Shown piece after piece: positions 42,930 through 53,141 of a DNA stretch of 64,000 nt. The first letter of the stretch is position 1. Each line of letters opens with the position of its first letter. Made by a program: the position numbers and the translations under genes. The notes under the pieces are model-generated. The model saw only the letters and a program-made list of their open reading frames with translations, searched no databases and was not told the origin of the DNA. The stretch comes from Draconibacterium mangrovi (GTDB taxonomy: Bacteria; Bacteroidota; Bacteroidia; Bacteroidales; Prolixibacteraceae): contig NZ_JAAAGB010000002.1 of NCBI RefSeq assembly GCF_010586825.1, forward strand, positions 124,001 through 188,000, read 5' to 3'.

Positions 42930-44357
42930 TTAGTGTAACGTTCTTAATTTTTGTGTCAGAGCGTTGCGGGTAGTCATTAATTTATTCGAAATACCAACTT
43001 TATACAAGTGTGGACTGATAAAACGTTTATGTTCGTCGGGCAATAAAGCGGCCCGGCTTTTCAGGTATTCGTGTATCGCAAGCGGACTTTTGTGTTGAAG
43101 TAAGATGTTTCCCTGTTCTACCACTTTTTCGCGAAGAAGTTCGACTTTTAATTTCGAAACTTCGGTGTTTTTCTCGGGGTAAATCCGGTGATAGATCGTA
43201 TCCACTTCTTCCGCTTTTTCGTCTTGTAAAAGAATTCCATCGCGGTAGAACATACCTTCTTCGTCAAAATACCTTACCAGTTGTTTTTTCCCGGGCAGGG
43301 TAATCTTTTCGATATTTTCGGAGAATTTCATTTTTGGCTCTCCGTCAATCTCGGTCAATTTATAAACGCCATCCAGGGCAGCGTCGCTTTTGCCGGTAAT
43401 CATTTCGGTTCCGATTCCAAAACCGTCGATGGCAGCATTCTGGTCCAGCAGCAAAGTTTTTATTACGTATTCGTTCAGTTGGTTCGATGCCAGAATCTGA
43501 ACATCATGTAATCCGGCATCATCCAGTTGTTTACGTGCTTTTTTACTGAGGTAAGCCAGGTCTCCGCTATCCAACCGAATGGCCTTTAGTTTTTCGCCTC
43601 TTGCAGCCATTTCATGACCAATGGTAATGGCATTGGGCACGCCCGATTTTAAAGTGTTGTAAGTGTCAACCAGCAAAATGGTATTGTCGGGATTGGTTTC
43701 TGCAAAAGCTCTGAAAGCTTCCAGCTCCGAATCGAAACTTTGTACCCAGCTGTGCGCCATGGTTCCGCTAACAGGAATATCATATATTTTCCCGGCCAAA
43801 GTGTTCGATGTTGATGAAGCACCGCCTATACAAGCGGCCCGGCTGGCATGAATGGCACCAAAATCCTGAGCACGGCGCAGTCCAAAATCGGCAAATAACT
43901 TTTGCCCCGAAATATGTTTAATGCGGAAAGCCTTTGTGGCAATCAGCGATTCGAAATTCAGAATATTCAGCAAAATACTTTCCACCAGCTGGCATTCAAT
44001 AATGTTTCCTTCAACCGACAGAAGCGGTTCGTTCGGAAAAACAATCTCTCCTTCTTTTACGCTGTAAATATCGCCGGAGAATTCAAAATCACGCAGATAA
44101 TCCAGAAACTCATCTTTAAAACCATTTGCTTTTAGAAATTCCAGATCGGATTTTGAATATGTGAATTCTTGCAGGGCATCGATAAAATCCTGCAAACCTG
44201 CAAAAACAGTGTACCCACCTTTGTACGGATTGGTCCTGAAATAATAGTCAAAGGAAGTGTGCTGTTCTTTTTTTTGACAAAAAAAGTACCCCTGAGCCAT
44301 AGTCAGCTCATACAAGTCGGTATATAGTCCTAATGTTTCCTTAAATATTGATCCCAT
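42930..44357 (-). CDS. pncB: Nicotinate phosphoribosyltransferase
   Basis: 475 residues. It converts nicotinate and PRPP to nicotinate mononucleotide in NAD salvage. Motifs: LYTDLYELTMAQGYF at the start, LFADFGLRRAQDFGAIHAS in the substrate site, GTMAHSWVQSFDSE with the conserved His, and AIRLDSGDLAYLSKKAR. Full length with a typical C-terminus. The D-threonine aldolase-like gene follows after 8 bp. No regulator next to it. Confidence 0.95.
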   Translation of the reverse strand: MGSIFKETLGLYTDLYELTMAQGYFFCQKKEQHTSFDYYFRTNPYKGGYTVFAGLQDFIDALQEFTYSKSDLEFLKANGFKDEFLDYLRDFEFSGDIYSVKEGEIVFPNEPLLSVEGNIIECQLVESILLNILNFESLIATKAFRIKHISGQKLFADFGLRRAQDFGAIHASRAACIGGASSTSNTLAGKIYDIPVSGTMAHSWVQSFDSELEAFRAFAETNPDNTILLVDTYNTLKSGVPNAITIGHEMAARGEKLKAIRLDSGDLAYLSKKARKQLDDAGLHDVQILASNQLNEYVIKTLLLDQNAAIDGFGIGTEMITGKSDAALDGVYKLTEIDGEPKMKFSENIEKITLPGKKQLVRYFDEEGMFYRDGILLQDEKAEEVDTIYHRIYPEKNTEVSKLKVELLREKVVEQGNILLQHKSPLAIHEYLKSRAALLPDEHKRFISPHLYKVGISNKLMTTRNALTQKLRTLH

Positions 44358-44552
44358 TTTGCCCCCTGTGAGATGCTTAAAGATAATTAAGAATAATGAC
44401 TATTTGAATGATCTTTTAAGAATTTAACCGAATGTTTATGTTCTGAAATGGAAAGCGGAAGTGTAAGTTAGTCTGCTTTTGATACTTAATTTAAACAAGA
44501 AGTTGCTGAAACGTTTGATATTTTTCGAAACATGTGGGCGATGTAGAAAAAC

Positions 44553-44588
44553 AAAAAACGCTGCTCAAATAAATGAACAGCGTTTTCA
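44553..44588 (-). terminator. Terminator of purA
   Basis: AACGCTG (44557-44563) pairs with CAGCGTT (44578-44584), with an inner TCA/TGA pair. On the minus strand a T6 tract follows, 20 bases after the purA stop codon. Confidence 0.85.
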
Positions 44589-44605
44589 ATCCAAAATATC
44601 TTTGT

Positions 44606-45883
44606 TTATTCTTTTTCGAGCATAATTGTTTGTTCCCTGTTCGGACCAACCGATGCAAGCGTAATAGGAATGCCCATTTCGTCTTCAATAAAGTTAATGT
44701 AGTTATTTAGTTCTTCCGGGAATTCGTTCTGGTCTTTAATCTTGGTAAGATCGGTTTCCCAGCCGGGTAGTTCAACGTAAACAGGTTTTACATGGTCGTC
44801 TAATTCAAATGGGAAGTGCTCAACAACTTCGCCATCAATTTCGTAACCTACACAAACTTTAATAGTATCGAAATCATCCAGCACATCGGCTTTCATCATA
44901 ATCAGTTCGGTAACGCCATTCAGCATGCAAGTGTATTTCAGCGCTACCAAATCAAGCCAGCCACAACGTCGCGGGCGCCCGGTTGTTGATCCGAATTCAT
45001 TACCTGCAGTACGCAGTTTTTCGCCAGTTTTATCGAAAAGCTCGGTAGGAAACGGGCCCATTCCAACACGGGTACAGTATGCTTTAAAAATTCCGAAAAC
45101 TTTACCAATGGTTTGTGGCGCAAGTCCTAATCCGGTGCAGGCACCGGCACAAATCGTGTTCGAGCTGGTTACAAATGGGTAGGAACCAAAATCAATGTCA
45201 AGTAACGTTCCCTGTGCACCTTCGGCCAACACCGATTTTCCTTCTTTTAGGGCATCGTTAATCATGTGCTCGGTGTCAACCAGGTTAAACGATTTCAGCA
45301 CCTCAACACCTTCAAACCACTCTTTTTCACATTCGTTAAGCATCTTTTCGTAGTCGTACTTAAAGAACTCGCTTAACATTACTTTGTGGTTGTTGATCCT
45401 TGCGGTGTATTTTTCTTCAAAACCGTGAACCAGATCGCCAACACGCAAACCATCACGACCAATTTTATCTTTATAAGTTGGTCCGATGCCTTTTAAGGTT
45501 GAACCAATTTTTGTGTCGCCTTTTTTCTGCTCCGATGCAGCATCCAAAATCTTATGTGTTGGCAAAATCATGTGTGCCTTTTTCGAGATATAAAGGTTTT
45601 TCGAGATATCGACACCGATTTTACTCAACGACTCAATTTCTTTTTTGAAAACGATTGGGTCGATAACAACACCGTTACCAATTACATTGATTTTGTTTTC
45701 GCGGAAAATGCCCGAAGGAATCGTATGCAAAACGTGTTTAATATTGTTGAATTCAAGGGTATGACCGGCGTTAGGCCCTCCCTGAAAACGAGCTATAACG
45801 TCGTATTCCGGAGTAAATACATCAACAATTTTACCTTTTCCCTCGTCGCCCCATTGCAGGCCCAACAATACATCTACCTTCAT
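44606..45883 (-). CDS. purA: Adenylosuccinate synthetase
   Basis: 425 residues. It forms adenylosuccinate from IMP, Asp and GTP, the first committed step to AMP. The GTP-binding start is DVLLGLQWGDEGKGKIVDVF, followed by FQGGPNAGHTLEFN, the conserved GIGPTYKDK segment, and FGSTTGRPRRCGWLDLVALK. Full length and intact. It is preceded on the same strand by fur after 170 bp and ends at its own terminator. Confidence 0.97.
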   Translation of the reverse strand: MKVDVLLGLQWGDEGKGKIVDVFTPEYDVIARFQGGPNAGHTLEFNNIKHVLHTIPSGIFRENKINVIGNGVVIDPIVFKKEIESLSKIGVDISKNLYISKKAHMILPTHKILDAASEQKKGDTKIGSTLKGIGPTYKDKIGRDGLRVGDLVHGFEEKYTARINNHKVMLSEFFKYDYEKMLNECEKEWFEGVEVLKSFNLVDTEHMINDALKEGKSVLAEGAQGTLLDIDFGSYPFVTSSNTICAGACTGLGLAPQTIGKVFGIFKAYCTRVGMGPFPTELFDKTGEKLRTAGNEFGSTTGRPRRCGWLDLVALKYTCMLNGVTELIMMKADVLDDFDTIKVCVGYEIDGEVVEHFPFELDDHVKPVYVELPGWETDLTKIKDQNEFPEELNNYINFIEDEMGIPITLASVGPNREQTIMLEKE

Positions 45884-46053
45884 TTTGAGTTTTGATTTTT
45901 ATTTTACATGCAAAACCGCGAAAACTTAATCGTTCAAGATTAACCTTTCACGGCTTTCAAATTAAGCAGTTAAAAGTACTAAATATTTTATGCTCTGCAA
46001 TAAAAATAACAGCACCCTGCATTTAATTTATAATCTATTAAGAATTAACAGCT

Positions 46054-46497
46054 TTATTCTTTTTTCGTGCTTTCGCCGTAGATATAAAGCGTGTGATGCG
46101 ACAATTTAAAATCGTTTTTGATGCAGGCATCTTCAATAATCTCACGAATACGCGGATCGTAAAATTCAACAACGGTACCATGTGTTGTGTCGATTAGGTG
46201 ATCGTGCTGAAGTGTTGCAAATGCCTTTTCGAACTGCGCGATGTTTTTGCCGAACTGGTGTTTTACAACCAACTTGCAATCAAGCAATAAATCGATGGTA
46301 TTGTATAACGTAGCACGGCTTACCCGGTAGTTATTGTTCTTCATCGAAATATATAACGACTCAATATCGAAATGCCCCTCGCGACAATAAATCTCGTCAA
46401 GAATTGCAAATCTTTCGGGTGTTTTCCGGTGACCGTTCTTTTCAAGGTACTCGGTAAACATGTTGCGCACAGTTTCTCTGGTCTTCTGGTTATTCAT
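46054..46497 (-). CDS. Fur-family transcriptional regulator
   Basis: 147 residues. The winged helix N-terminus is [20 protein letters not shown] and [20 protein letters not shown]; the dimerisation half has [20 protein letters not shown] and ends [10 protein letters not shown]. The paired CxxC structural zinc site of many Fur proteins is not obvious here, so the metal (Fe, Zn or peroxide sensing) cannot be assigned. A TATTTTTG -7 box on the minus strand lies at 46521-46528, about 25 bases upstream of the ATG. Downstream is purA. Confidence 0.9.
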   Translation of the reverse strand: MNNQKTRETVRNMFTEYLEKNGHRKTPERFAILDEIYCREGHFDIESLYISMKNNNYRVSRATLYNTIDLLLDCKLVVKHQFGKNIAQFEKAFATLQHDHLIDTTHGTVVEFYDPRIREIIEDACIKNDFKLSHHTLYIYGESTKKE

Positions 46498-46562
46498 AAT
46501 TAAACCAATTTTAAATAGGCCAAAAATAGAAAAAAAATTTATTCTTTTAGAATGAATATAAA

Positions 46563-48782
46563 TTAATCCTCAAGGTTTTCTACACGATTTACACTATCGA
46601 TGCCTTTAATCGTTCTTAGCTTGTTGATTAAGTTCTCTAAATCGTTTGTATTGTGAATGTATAAAAACAGGTCGCCCATAAAAATACCATCGTGTGTGTC
46701 GAATTTTACTGAACGCATGTTAATATTATGGCCCTTAGATATAAGCGTTGTTACTTCGTTTACAATTCCCAGTCGGTCGAACCCTTGCAAATGCAGGCGT
46801 GTAAGGTACGACTGGCGCTTAAATTTTGTCCATTCGGCCTGAATGATTTTTTCGCCCTGATTGGCAATAAATTTTTCCAACTCGCGGCATTTCACTTTAT
46901 GAATAATAACGTGATCGTCGGTTGTAAGGTAGCCCACAACGGATTCGCCGGGAATTGGATTACAGCATTTAGCGAGCGAGAATTTTATGTTGTCCTGGTT
47001 TTCTCGTAAAAGAAATGGTTTTCTCTTGTCGATCTTTTCGTTCTCAGGCGTTTCTTCTTCGTCCTTGTTTTTGTTGCCCGATCCAAATGTAATGTTCCAG
47101 TATTTTACCAGCTTACTTTCCGACTTTTTGCCGATAATGTCTTTCACATCATCCAGCTCCAGAAATCCCATACCAACTTCGGAATACAACTGTTCCTTGT
47201 TGTTCAGGTTAAAGTGCGCCGTTAATTTTTTAAGGTTATTCGACGTAAAGGGAGCATTTATGTCTTTAAAAAGCTGTTCGATAATTTCCTTGCCTTTGTC
47301 GGTATGTTTGCTTTTTTCGAGCCGGAATACATTTTTGATTTTACCTCTTGCTTTTGGCGATGCCGAAAACTTTAGCCACTCCAGTTTTGGTGACTGGTTT
47401 TCAGAGGTCAGAATTTCAATTTGGTCGCCATTCTCAAGTATGTGGCTGATAGGAACCAGCTTAGTGTTTATTTTTGCCCCAATACACTTGTTGCCCAATT
47501 CTGTGTGAATTTCGTAGGCAAAATCGATTACTGTCGATCCCAGTGGCAACGAAAACATATCGCCTTTTGGTGTAAAAACATTTATTTCTGAAGAGAACAG
47601 GTTGAGTTTAAAATCATCAAGAAATTCAAAAGCATCAGAATCGGAACTTTGCAACAGTTCGCGTATCCTCTCAATCCACGGATCCAATTCGTTTTCGAAG
47701 TTGCGGATGTCTTTATAACGATAATGTGCCGCAAAACCGTGTTCGGCAACATCATCCATTCTGTCGGTACGTATCTGAATTTCAACCCAATGCCCTTGTG
47801 GTCCCATCACGGTAACATGCAACGATTCGTAACCATTTGCTTTTGGCATGGTAATCCAGTCGCGAATACGGTCGGGTTTTGGTTTATAAATATCGGTAAC
47901 TATCGAGAGGACATCAAAACACTGTCTTTTTTCAGATATTCCTTTTTTCGAGTTGATAATGATGCGAATAGCCAGAATGTCGTATACCTCGTTAAAGGCC
48001 ACCGCCTTTTTCTGCATTTTTTGCCAGATGGAGTAACTGGTTTTCAGCCGATGTTCAACCTTACAATCAATTCCTTCTTCCTTCAGCTTTTCAATGATCG
48101 GCCTGATGAATTCGTTCACCAGGTAGTTCCGCTTTTCTTCCTGGTTGTGCAGCAGGTACTGAATCTGTTCGTATTCTTCCGGATGTTTATGCTTAAAGCT
48201 TAAATCTTCCAGGTCGCTTTTTATGGCATGTAAGCCCAAGCGGTGCGCCAGTGGCACATAAAGAAAAAGCGTTTCGCCGGCAATCTTAATTTTTTTGTGC
48301 GCCGGCATCGAATCAAGCGTTCGCATATTGTGCAAACGATCGGCAATTTTTATCAAAATAACCCTAACATCATCCGAAAGGGTCATTAACATCTTTTTCA
48401 GTGTAAGCGCGTGTTTGGCATCAAAATCGCCCGAAAGTTTGGTCAACCCGTCAACAATGCGCGACACGCGTGTTCCAAACATATTTTCAATGTCCGACAT
48501 ACGGTAGTCGGTGTCTTCAACAACATCGTGTAAAAGGGCCGCAACAATCGATGTGGCACCCAATCCCAAATCTACCGCAACAATGCGCGCAACAGCAATG
48601 GGATGAATAATAAACGGTTCGCCCGATTTACGTTTTATGCCATGGTGCGCCGCATTCGAGAATCGAAAGGCTTTCTCGATACGTGCCAACCGCCCTTCAT
48701 CAAACTTATCTTTAATGACCTTCAAAAAATCCTGGTAGCGGTCTTCAATATGCCTTATTTCTGCTTTTGTAAAATGTTGCAC
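46563..48782 (-). CDS. RelA/SpoT-family (p)ppGpp synthetase/hydrolase
   Basis: 739 residues with the full long-RSH layout: HD hydrolase ([34 protein letters not shown]), synthetase ([38 protein letters not shown]), TGS domain ([20 protein letters not shown]), and a C-terminal zinc-finger/ACT region ([20 protein letters not shown], then ACT). HD residues HDxxED are intact, so a bifunctional SpoT/Rel-type enzyme controlling the stringent response is likely. Ends 65 bp before fur on the same strand; the GmhB-like gene lies 18 bp upstream. Confidence 0.95.
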   Translation of the reverse strand: MQHFTKAEIRHIEDRYQDFLKVIKDKFDEGRLARIEKAFRFSNAAHHGIKRKSGEPFIIHPIAVARIVAVDLGLGATSIVAALLHDVVEDTDYRMSDIENMFGTRVSRIVDGLTKLSGDFDAKHALTLKKMLMTLSDDVRVILIKIADRLHNMRTLDSMPAHKKIKIAGETLFLYVPLAHRLGLHAIKSDLEDLSFKHKHPEEYEQIQYLLHNQEEKRNYLVNEFIRPIIEKLKEEGIDCKVEHRLKTSYSIWQKMQKKAVAFNEVYDILAIRIIINSKKGISEKRQCFDVLSIVTDIYKPKPDRIRDWITMPKANGYESLHVTVMGPQGHWVEIQIRTDRMDDVAEHGFAAHYRYKDIRNFENELDPWIERIRELLQSSDSDAFEFLDDFKLNLFSSEINVFTPKGDMFSLPLGSTVIDFAYEIHTELGNKCIGAKINTKLVPISHILENGDQIEILTSENQSPKLEWLKFSASPKARGKIKNVFRLEKSKHTDKGKEIIEQLFKDINAPFTSNNLKKLTAHFNLNNKEQLYSEVGMGFLELDDVKDIIGKKSESKLVKYWNITFGSGNKNKDEEETPENEKIDKRKPFLLRENQDNIKFSLAKCCNPIPGESVVGYLTTDDHVIIHKVKCRELEKFIANQGEKIIQAEWTKFKRQSYLTRLHLQGFDRLGIVNEVTTLISKGHNINMRSVKFDTHDGIFMGDLFLYIHNTNDLENLINKLRTIKGIDSVNRVENLED

Positions 48783-48800
48783 TTTGCCTTTGTCTGATCC

Positions 48801-49286
48801 TTAATTTAAATCTGTCTGTAATAAGTTTTGAATATATAAATTCTTTCCTATCCCTGCTTTTTCACCTGCTAAAATATCTCTTTTTTTGTCTCCTATCAAC
48901 ACAGAGTTAACAGGATCGATATTAAATTCCTGAATGGCTTGTAAAATCATCCCCGGCTTGGGTTGTCTGCATTCGCATTTTCCTGTTATTTCAGGATGAT
49001 GTGGACAATGATAAACTTTTGTTATTTCTACCCCTTGTCTCTGAAACTGCCGGATCATCCAATTGTTTAAACGAAGAAAATCGTTTTCGGTATAATATTG
49101 TCGCGCAATACCTGATTGATTGGTGATTACGAATAACAGATAATCCTTATTCCGGTAACTTTTTAGTAGTTCGAAAATGCCCGGAATGAATTCAAAATCT
49201 TCAATGCGGAACACGTAGTTTTTTTCCACGTTAATCGTTCCATCGCGGTCGATAAAAAGGGCCTTATTTTTATTGTTAGCTATCAT
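48801..49286 (-). CDS. HAD-IIIA phosphatase, GmhB-like
   Basis: 161 residues. HAD motif I is KALFIDRDGTINVEKNYVFR, motif II VITNQSGIARQYYTENDF and the final Asp motif SVLIGDKKRDILAGEKAGI. A Cys/His cluster, YHCPHHPEITGKCECRQPKP, is the zinc loop of D-glycero-D-manno-heptose-1,7-bisphosphate phosphatases (GmhB). It likely takes part in LPS inner-core heptose synthesis, although other histidinol-phosphate-type substrates exist in this subfamily. Encoded 18 bp upstream of the rel gene. Confidence 0.88.
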   Translation of the reverse strand: MIANNKNKALFIDRDGTINVEKNYVFRIEDFEFIPGIFELLKSYRNKDYLLFVITNQSGIARQYYTENDFLRLNNWMIRQFQRQGVEITKVYHCPHHPEITGKCECRQPKPGMILQAIQEFNIDPVNSVLIGDKKRDILAGEKAGIGKNLYIQNLLQTDLN

Positions 49287-49397
49287 TTTCGAAAGACTTT
49301 TGTTCTGCTTTTTTGCCGATGATATGCTGTTGCCGGGTTGTTACTGTTTCCTCAGAAAACAGTTTTTGCAGAAAGATGTTTGATTTACAGAAGCGTA

Positions 49398-49850
49398 TTA
49401 AACATTAAAAGTTGCTTTTAACTTCTTCAAAACAAGTTTATCAATTGGGAAAGTAATATCATCTTCATTTATGTCTTTTATTTTTTCCCAACGAAAGCTC
49501 TGTGTTTTGCAGCCATCTATTTCAAAGTCAAATGCCTTTTCTGAGATCTTAGATTTTATCGGATGTTTCAGGTCCGCGAGGTAGTAAATGCTGATTAATT
49601 GCGCATCGTCGAAAAACAATGCCTTTTGGTAAAAATCGGTGGTGTAAAAATGCCAGATGTTCTCTATCTCCTGTCCTTCGCATTCTTCAAAAAACTCTCT
49701 TTTTAAGCCATCAATCAAGCCTTCTCCAAATTCCAGCCCGCCACCCGGGAACTTGGTCATTTTTGTGCTCAATACAAATTCGTCAGAAAGTAATACTTCT
49801 TTATTTTCGTTGATAACCAGCCCGTAAACCCGAATTAAAAATTGGCCCAT
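49398..49850 (-). CDS. NUDIX hydrolase
   Basis: 150 residues. The Nudix box is GGGLEFGEGLIDGLKREFFE followed by EC-EG, matching GX5EX7REUXEEXGU. It hydrolyses a nucleoside-diphosphate-linked compound; the substrate is unknown. The start ATG lies only 1 bp from the miaA stop (49852) on the same strand, so the two are translationally coupled. Confidence 0.9.
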   Translation of the reverse strand: MGQFLIRVYGLVINENKEVLLSDEFVLSTKMTKFPGGGLEFGEGLIDGLKREFFEECEGQEIENIWHFYTTDFYQKALFFDDAQLISIYYLADLKHPIKSKISEKAFDFEIDGCKTQSFRWEKIKDINEDDITFPIDKLVLKKLKATFNV

Positions 49851-49851
49851 G

Positions 49852-50754
49852 TTACTTGATTTGTGTGCTGATCCATTTGATTATTTCTGCGGTATCGGTT
49901 GGTTCAAACCATTTTACAGCTTCATCGCGGCGAAACCATGTAATTTGTTTGCGCGCATAGCGCCGCGAGTTACGTTTGATCAGCTCAATGGCTTTCTCGT
50001 GCGATATTTCTCCGTTAAAATAGGCGAACATTTCCTGGTAGCCCACTGTATTTAGCGAGTTTAAATGTTTTTTGTGGTATACACTCCGGGCTTCTTTTTC
50101 CAGCCCGGCTTCCATCATTTTGTCTACCCTTAAATTAATACGGTTGTGAAGCAACTGCCGGTCGCAGTTCAGCGCAATTTTCACTATTTGAAAAGGGCGC
50201 TCTTTTGGTGTGTCGGAGCGAAATGATGAATAGGGTTTTCCGGTTTGGATGCTAATTTCCAGCGCATGGATAATTCGGTTCGGATTTTTCAGATCCACTT
50301 TTTTATAGTATTCCGGATCAAGTGTTTTTAGCTGCAAACGCAGGCCTTCCAACCCTTCTTCTTCCAGTTGCTTTTTTAACGCTGCCCGAACTTCAGGATC
50401 GGCATCGGGCATAATATCAATGCCCTTGCAAATAGCGTCGATGTATAACATTGATCCACCTACCAGCAATAGAATATCCTTTTGCCGAAAAAGCTTGTCG
50501 ATCAGTTCCAGCGCCTCAGTTTCGTAGCGGCTGGCGTTGAAATTTTCTTCAACCGAATGACTTTGTATAAAATGATGAGGTACGGCAGCCAGTTCTTCTG
50601 CCGACGGAACTGCAGTCCCGATGTTGAGTTCCCTGAAAATTTGCCTCGAGTCGGCCGAAACGATTTCAGCATTAAAATATTGGGCAACTTTTATGCTCAC
50701 CTCGGTTTTTCCAATTCCGGTTGGGCCGGTAATTACAACAATCGTTTTTGGCAT
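49852..50754 (-). CDS. miaA: tRNA dimethylallyltransferase
   Basis: 300 residues. It adds a dimethylallyl group to A37 of tRNAs reading UNN codons. Walker A is VVITGPTGIGKTEVSIKVAQ, followed by VSADSRQIFRELNIGTAVPS, LLLVGGSMLYIDAI and the C-terminal RRYARKQITWFRRD tRNA-binding segment. Complete. The NUDIX gene begins 1 bp after it. Confidence 0.97.
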   Translation of the reverse strand: MPKTIVVITGPTGIGKTEVSIKVAQYFNAEIVSADSRQIFRELNIGTAVPSAEELAAVPHHFIQSHSVEENFNASRYETEALELIDKLFRQKDILLLVGGSMLYIDAICKGIDIMPDADPEVRAALKKQLEEEGLEGLRLQLKTLDPEYYKKVDLKNPNRIIHALEISIQTGKPYSSFRSDTPKERPFQIVKIALNCDRQLLHNRINLRVDKMMEAGLEKEARSVYHKKHLNSLNTVGYQEMFAYFNGEISHEKAIELIKRNSRRYARKQITWFRRDEAVKWFEPTDTAEIIKWISTQIK

Positions 50755-50782
50755 GAATGCATGATTTTTGGCAAATTAATGA

Positions 50783-50815
50783 CAAAAAAAAGACTGTTCA
50801 AAATATTGAACAGCC
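50783..50815 (-). terminator. Terminator of the pRiA4b ORF-3-like gene
   Basis: A 10-bp stem (50792-50801 with 50806-50815) with an AATA loop, followed on the minus strand by a T8 tract. It lies between this gene and miaA. Confidence 0.85.
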
Positions 50816-50858
50816 TTGGAATTTTTTTAAACATGGATTAAACAGTCGTCTTTCGTGA

Positions 50859-51383
50859 TTAGAAATCGTCCATTTCGCCAAAGATTTCAGTGTAATCATC
50901 AAGCTCTCCAAAATCCATATAAACTTCTTCTTCCTGGCCTATACCAGTTTCAAGTTCAATTTTTTCTTCTCCTAAAACCTGAACGGGGGAATCGCCTTGT
51001 TTTAAAGCGACTAATGGCTCATTAAGATTTTTTTCCATAATTATTCCAGTTAGTTCTATAAAAAAAGACCTGTCGTTCAAAAAATCGAATGTATAAATGA
51101 GTTGTTGTCCTTTATCTTGCAGCAGGTCACCTAGTTTTGTTTTTTGCATGATGTAAAATGCTGCACCATTTATACCTAAGTCTAACATTGAAATCTCAAC
51201 CAGCTTTCTCCAGTTTTTATTGGACACGAAGAAAGATGCCAGTTGGTGTGACTCAAAACCAACACTTTTCTGTATAATACTATGAAAATCGAAAAATGAA
51301 TGTTTCTCATCCAGAGCAACTTCCAATCGGAAGTTTTGGGCCTCTTGTGAAACAATTTGAAATTGATAAATCATAAATTTCAC
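50859..51383 (-). CDS. Plasmid pRiA4b ORF-3-like family protein
   Basis: 174 residues. The family pattern is recognisable: MIYQFQIVSQEAQNFRLEVA with a strand-helix HSFFDFHSIIQKSVGFESHQ, then LGDLLQDKGQQLIYTFDFLN. The C-terminus is an acidic tail (GELDDYTEIFGEMDDF). The function of this family is not established. In this window it is a single-gene transcript upstream of miaA, with its own terminator. Confidence 0.8.
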   Translation of the reverse strand: MKFMIYQFQIVSQEAQNFRLEVALDEKHSFFDFHSIIQKSVGFESHQLASFFVSNKNWRKLVEISMLDLGINGAAFYIMQKTKLGDLLQDKGQQLIYTFDFLNDRSFFIELTGIIMEKNLNEPLVALKQGDSPVQVLGEEKIELETGIGQEEEVYMDFGELDDYTEIFGEMDDF

Positions 51384-51737
51384 GTTGAATGAAGTTCAAA
51401 TTTTACAGGAATTTTTACAAATTCCAAGAATCCAAATGCAGAAAAAATTGAAAATATCTATCAAAAAGGTGTTTTTCCGGCGATCGGTTATTTTTTAACA
51501 AAATGTCAAAAGGTTGGTTTTTAACCTTTTTCGGGATGTTTTTATACAAAATATTGTGACCAATACAGAAACGAAACTGGTGAAATTAAAAAATGTTAAA
51601 AAAGTTTAAGTCAGGAATAATCGAACATTCGTGTTTATTATTCGGCTTGTCGAATGATTTTGCAAACAATAATGTAAGTCTCAGTAAAGCAGTGTGTTAG
51701 ATTGCGGTTTTGGGCAGGTTCTTGCGCGATTTTTACA
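51384..51737. other. Gene-free stretch upstream of the pRiA4b-like gene
   Basis: 354 bp without a supported gene. The only structure seen is an 8-bp hairpin AAAAGGTT/AACCTTTT (51508-51530) and an ATTCG/CGAAT pair around 51630-51655. It should carry the promoter for the gene at 50859-51383, but no exact consensus box was found. Confidence 0.4.
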
Positions 51738-52403
51738 TTAAGGTCGGGTTGCCCGAAGCATTTGCCTTTTTCCCGGAGGACCGGGAAGTCGCTCCGAATT
51801 ATAACCCGATCGTTCCATTCGTCGGCGAATTTCACCTTTAGCGCTATAGGTAACTAGGTTTGCATTTGAATTACTAATTCTAAAAAGCTTTCTGAAAATT
51901 TCCTCGTTCCACATCTCGGGTTGTTTGTCGGGGCCAAATGCATCAAAATAGATTACATCAAGCATTGGAAGCTCCTCAAAAGAAAACTGAGTGAGGTCGG
52001 TTTTTAGTTTTAACAAATCGAAATACGGTGAAATTTGTGTTTGTCGGTCCCACTCACAATCGTGCAGCTTTGAAAAAAGTTCTTCCGCGTGTTTAGAAAT
52101 CAAGCTTCCATAGTTGAGCTGCTCTATTTCGGTCGGTTCAATCGGGTATTTTTCTAAGGAAATATAAGTGGTTTTACGTTTTTTATCTTCTGCTTCAATG
52201 GCTGTTAACAATGCATTTAATCCAGTTCCAAAGCCAATTTCAAGAACTACCGGCTCCGCCGATTGATTGTGCCGGTAGCCTTTGTTGAGATACACATATT
52301 CCGATTCGGTTAGTGCTCCGTTTACCGAGTGGTACTGTTCGTCCATTTCAGGAATAAACAACGTTTTTGAGCCGTCTTCGGTATTTATAATTTTTCGTTG
52401 CAT
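51738..52403 (-). CDS. mnmD: tRNA (mnm5s2U34) methyltransferase
   Basis: 221 residues from the ATG at 52403 (MQRKIINTEDGSKTLFIPEM); a longer frame to 52439 is open but unlike the family. The SAM-binding motif is VVLEIGFGTGLNALLTAIEA. The region LDVIYFDAFGPDKQPEMWNE matches the methyltransferase domain of MnmC, and the terminal LPGPPGKRQMLRATRP is the family signature. It completes the wobble-uridine side chain of tRNAs as a stand-alone enzyme without the MnmC oxidase half. Divergent from the Sua5/TsaC gene. Confidence 0.93.
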   Translation of the reverse strand: MQRKIINTEDGSKTLFIPEMDEQYHSVNGALTESEYVYLNKGYRHNQSAEPVVLEIGFGTGLNALLTAIEAEDKKRKTTYISLEKYPIEPTEIEQLNYGSLISKHAEELFSKLHDCEWDRQTQISPYFDLLKLKTDLTQFSFEELPMLDVIYFDAFGPDKQPEMWNEEIFRKLFRISNSNANLVTYSAKGEIRRRMERSGYNSERLPGPPGKRQMLRATRP

Positions 52404-52521
52404 GGCCTTCGAATTTCCTAAAAATCCTATGTTGTACAATTAGTATTCAGCTAAAAAGCAGCAAAAAGGCAACTTTTATAACTTTAAAAACTAATTTTAT
52501 CGCCCAAAAATAGGAAAAACT

Positions 52522-53136
52522 ATGTTGGTTCGCTTATATAATGAAAATCCAAATCCCCGCGATATACGCAAAGTTGTAGATGTTTTACGTGGAGGTGGGG
52601 TTATTGTTTACCCAACCGACACAGTATACGGAATTGGTTGCGACATTACCAATCAAAAAGCAGTTGAAAAAGTAGCACGTATTAAAGGCATTGAGGTAGA
52701 GAAGAATAATTTTTCGTTTATCTGTAGCGACTTTAGCCATTTGTCGGATTACACCAAACCAATTCCCAGTCATATTTTTAAGCTCATTCGTAAAAATTTG
52801 CCAGGTCCGTTTACCTTTATATTAAATGCCAATAATAATGTTCCAAGGTATTTTAAAGGGAAAAAGAAAACGGTAGGAATCCGTATTCCCGATAACAATA
52901 TTATTCGTGAGATCGTAAATGAATTGGGAAATCCGATTCTTTCATCGTCGGTGCACGACGACGACGAAATTTTGGAATATACCACAGATCCGGAGTTGAT
53001 CCATGAAAAATTCGCAGAACTGGCCGATATTGTTATCGACGGTGGTTTTGGCGAATTAATTCCATCAACAATTATTGATTGCACATCGGACGAACCAACT
53101 TTGGTGCGCCAGGGAAAAGGTGAATTGGAATATTAA
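52522..53136 (+). CDS. L-threonylcarbamoyladenylate synthase (Sua5/YciO/YrdC family)
   Basis: 204 residues. It makes threonylcarbamoyl-AMP for t6A37 formation in tRNA. Family motifs: GGVIVYPTDTVYGIGCDITN, RIKGIEVEKNNFSFICSDF (the usual KxR motif is slightly altered), PGPFTFILNANNNVPRYFKG and KTVGIRIPDN. No C-terminal Sua5 extension, so it could be TsaC or the related YciO type. It converges on trkH with a 5-bp gap. Confidence 0.9.
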   Translation: MLVRLYNENPNPRDIRKVVDVLRGGGVIVYPTDTVYGIGCDITNQKAVEKVARIKGIEVEKNNFSFICSDFSHLSDYTKPIPSHIFKLIRKNLPGPFTFILNANNNVPRYFKGKKKTVGIRIPDNNIIREIVNELGNPILSSSVHDDDEILEYTTDPELIHEKFAELADIVIDGGFGELIPSTIIDCTSDEPTLVRQGKGELEY

Positions 53137-53141
53137 ATCGA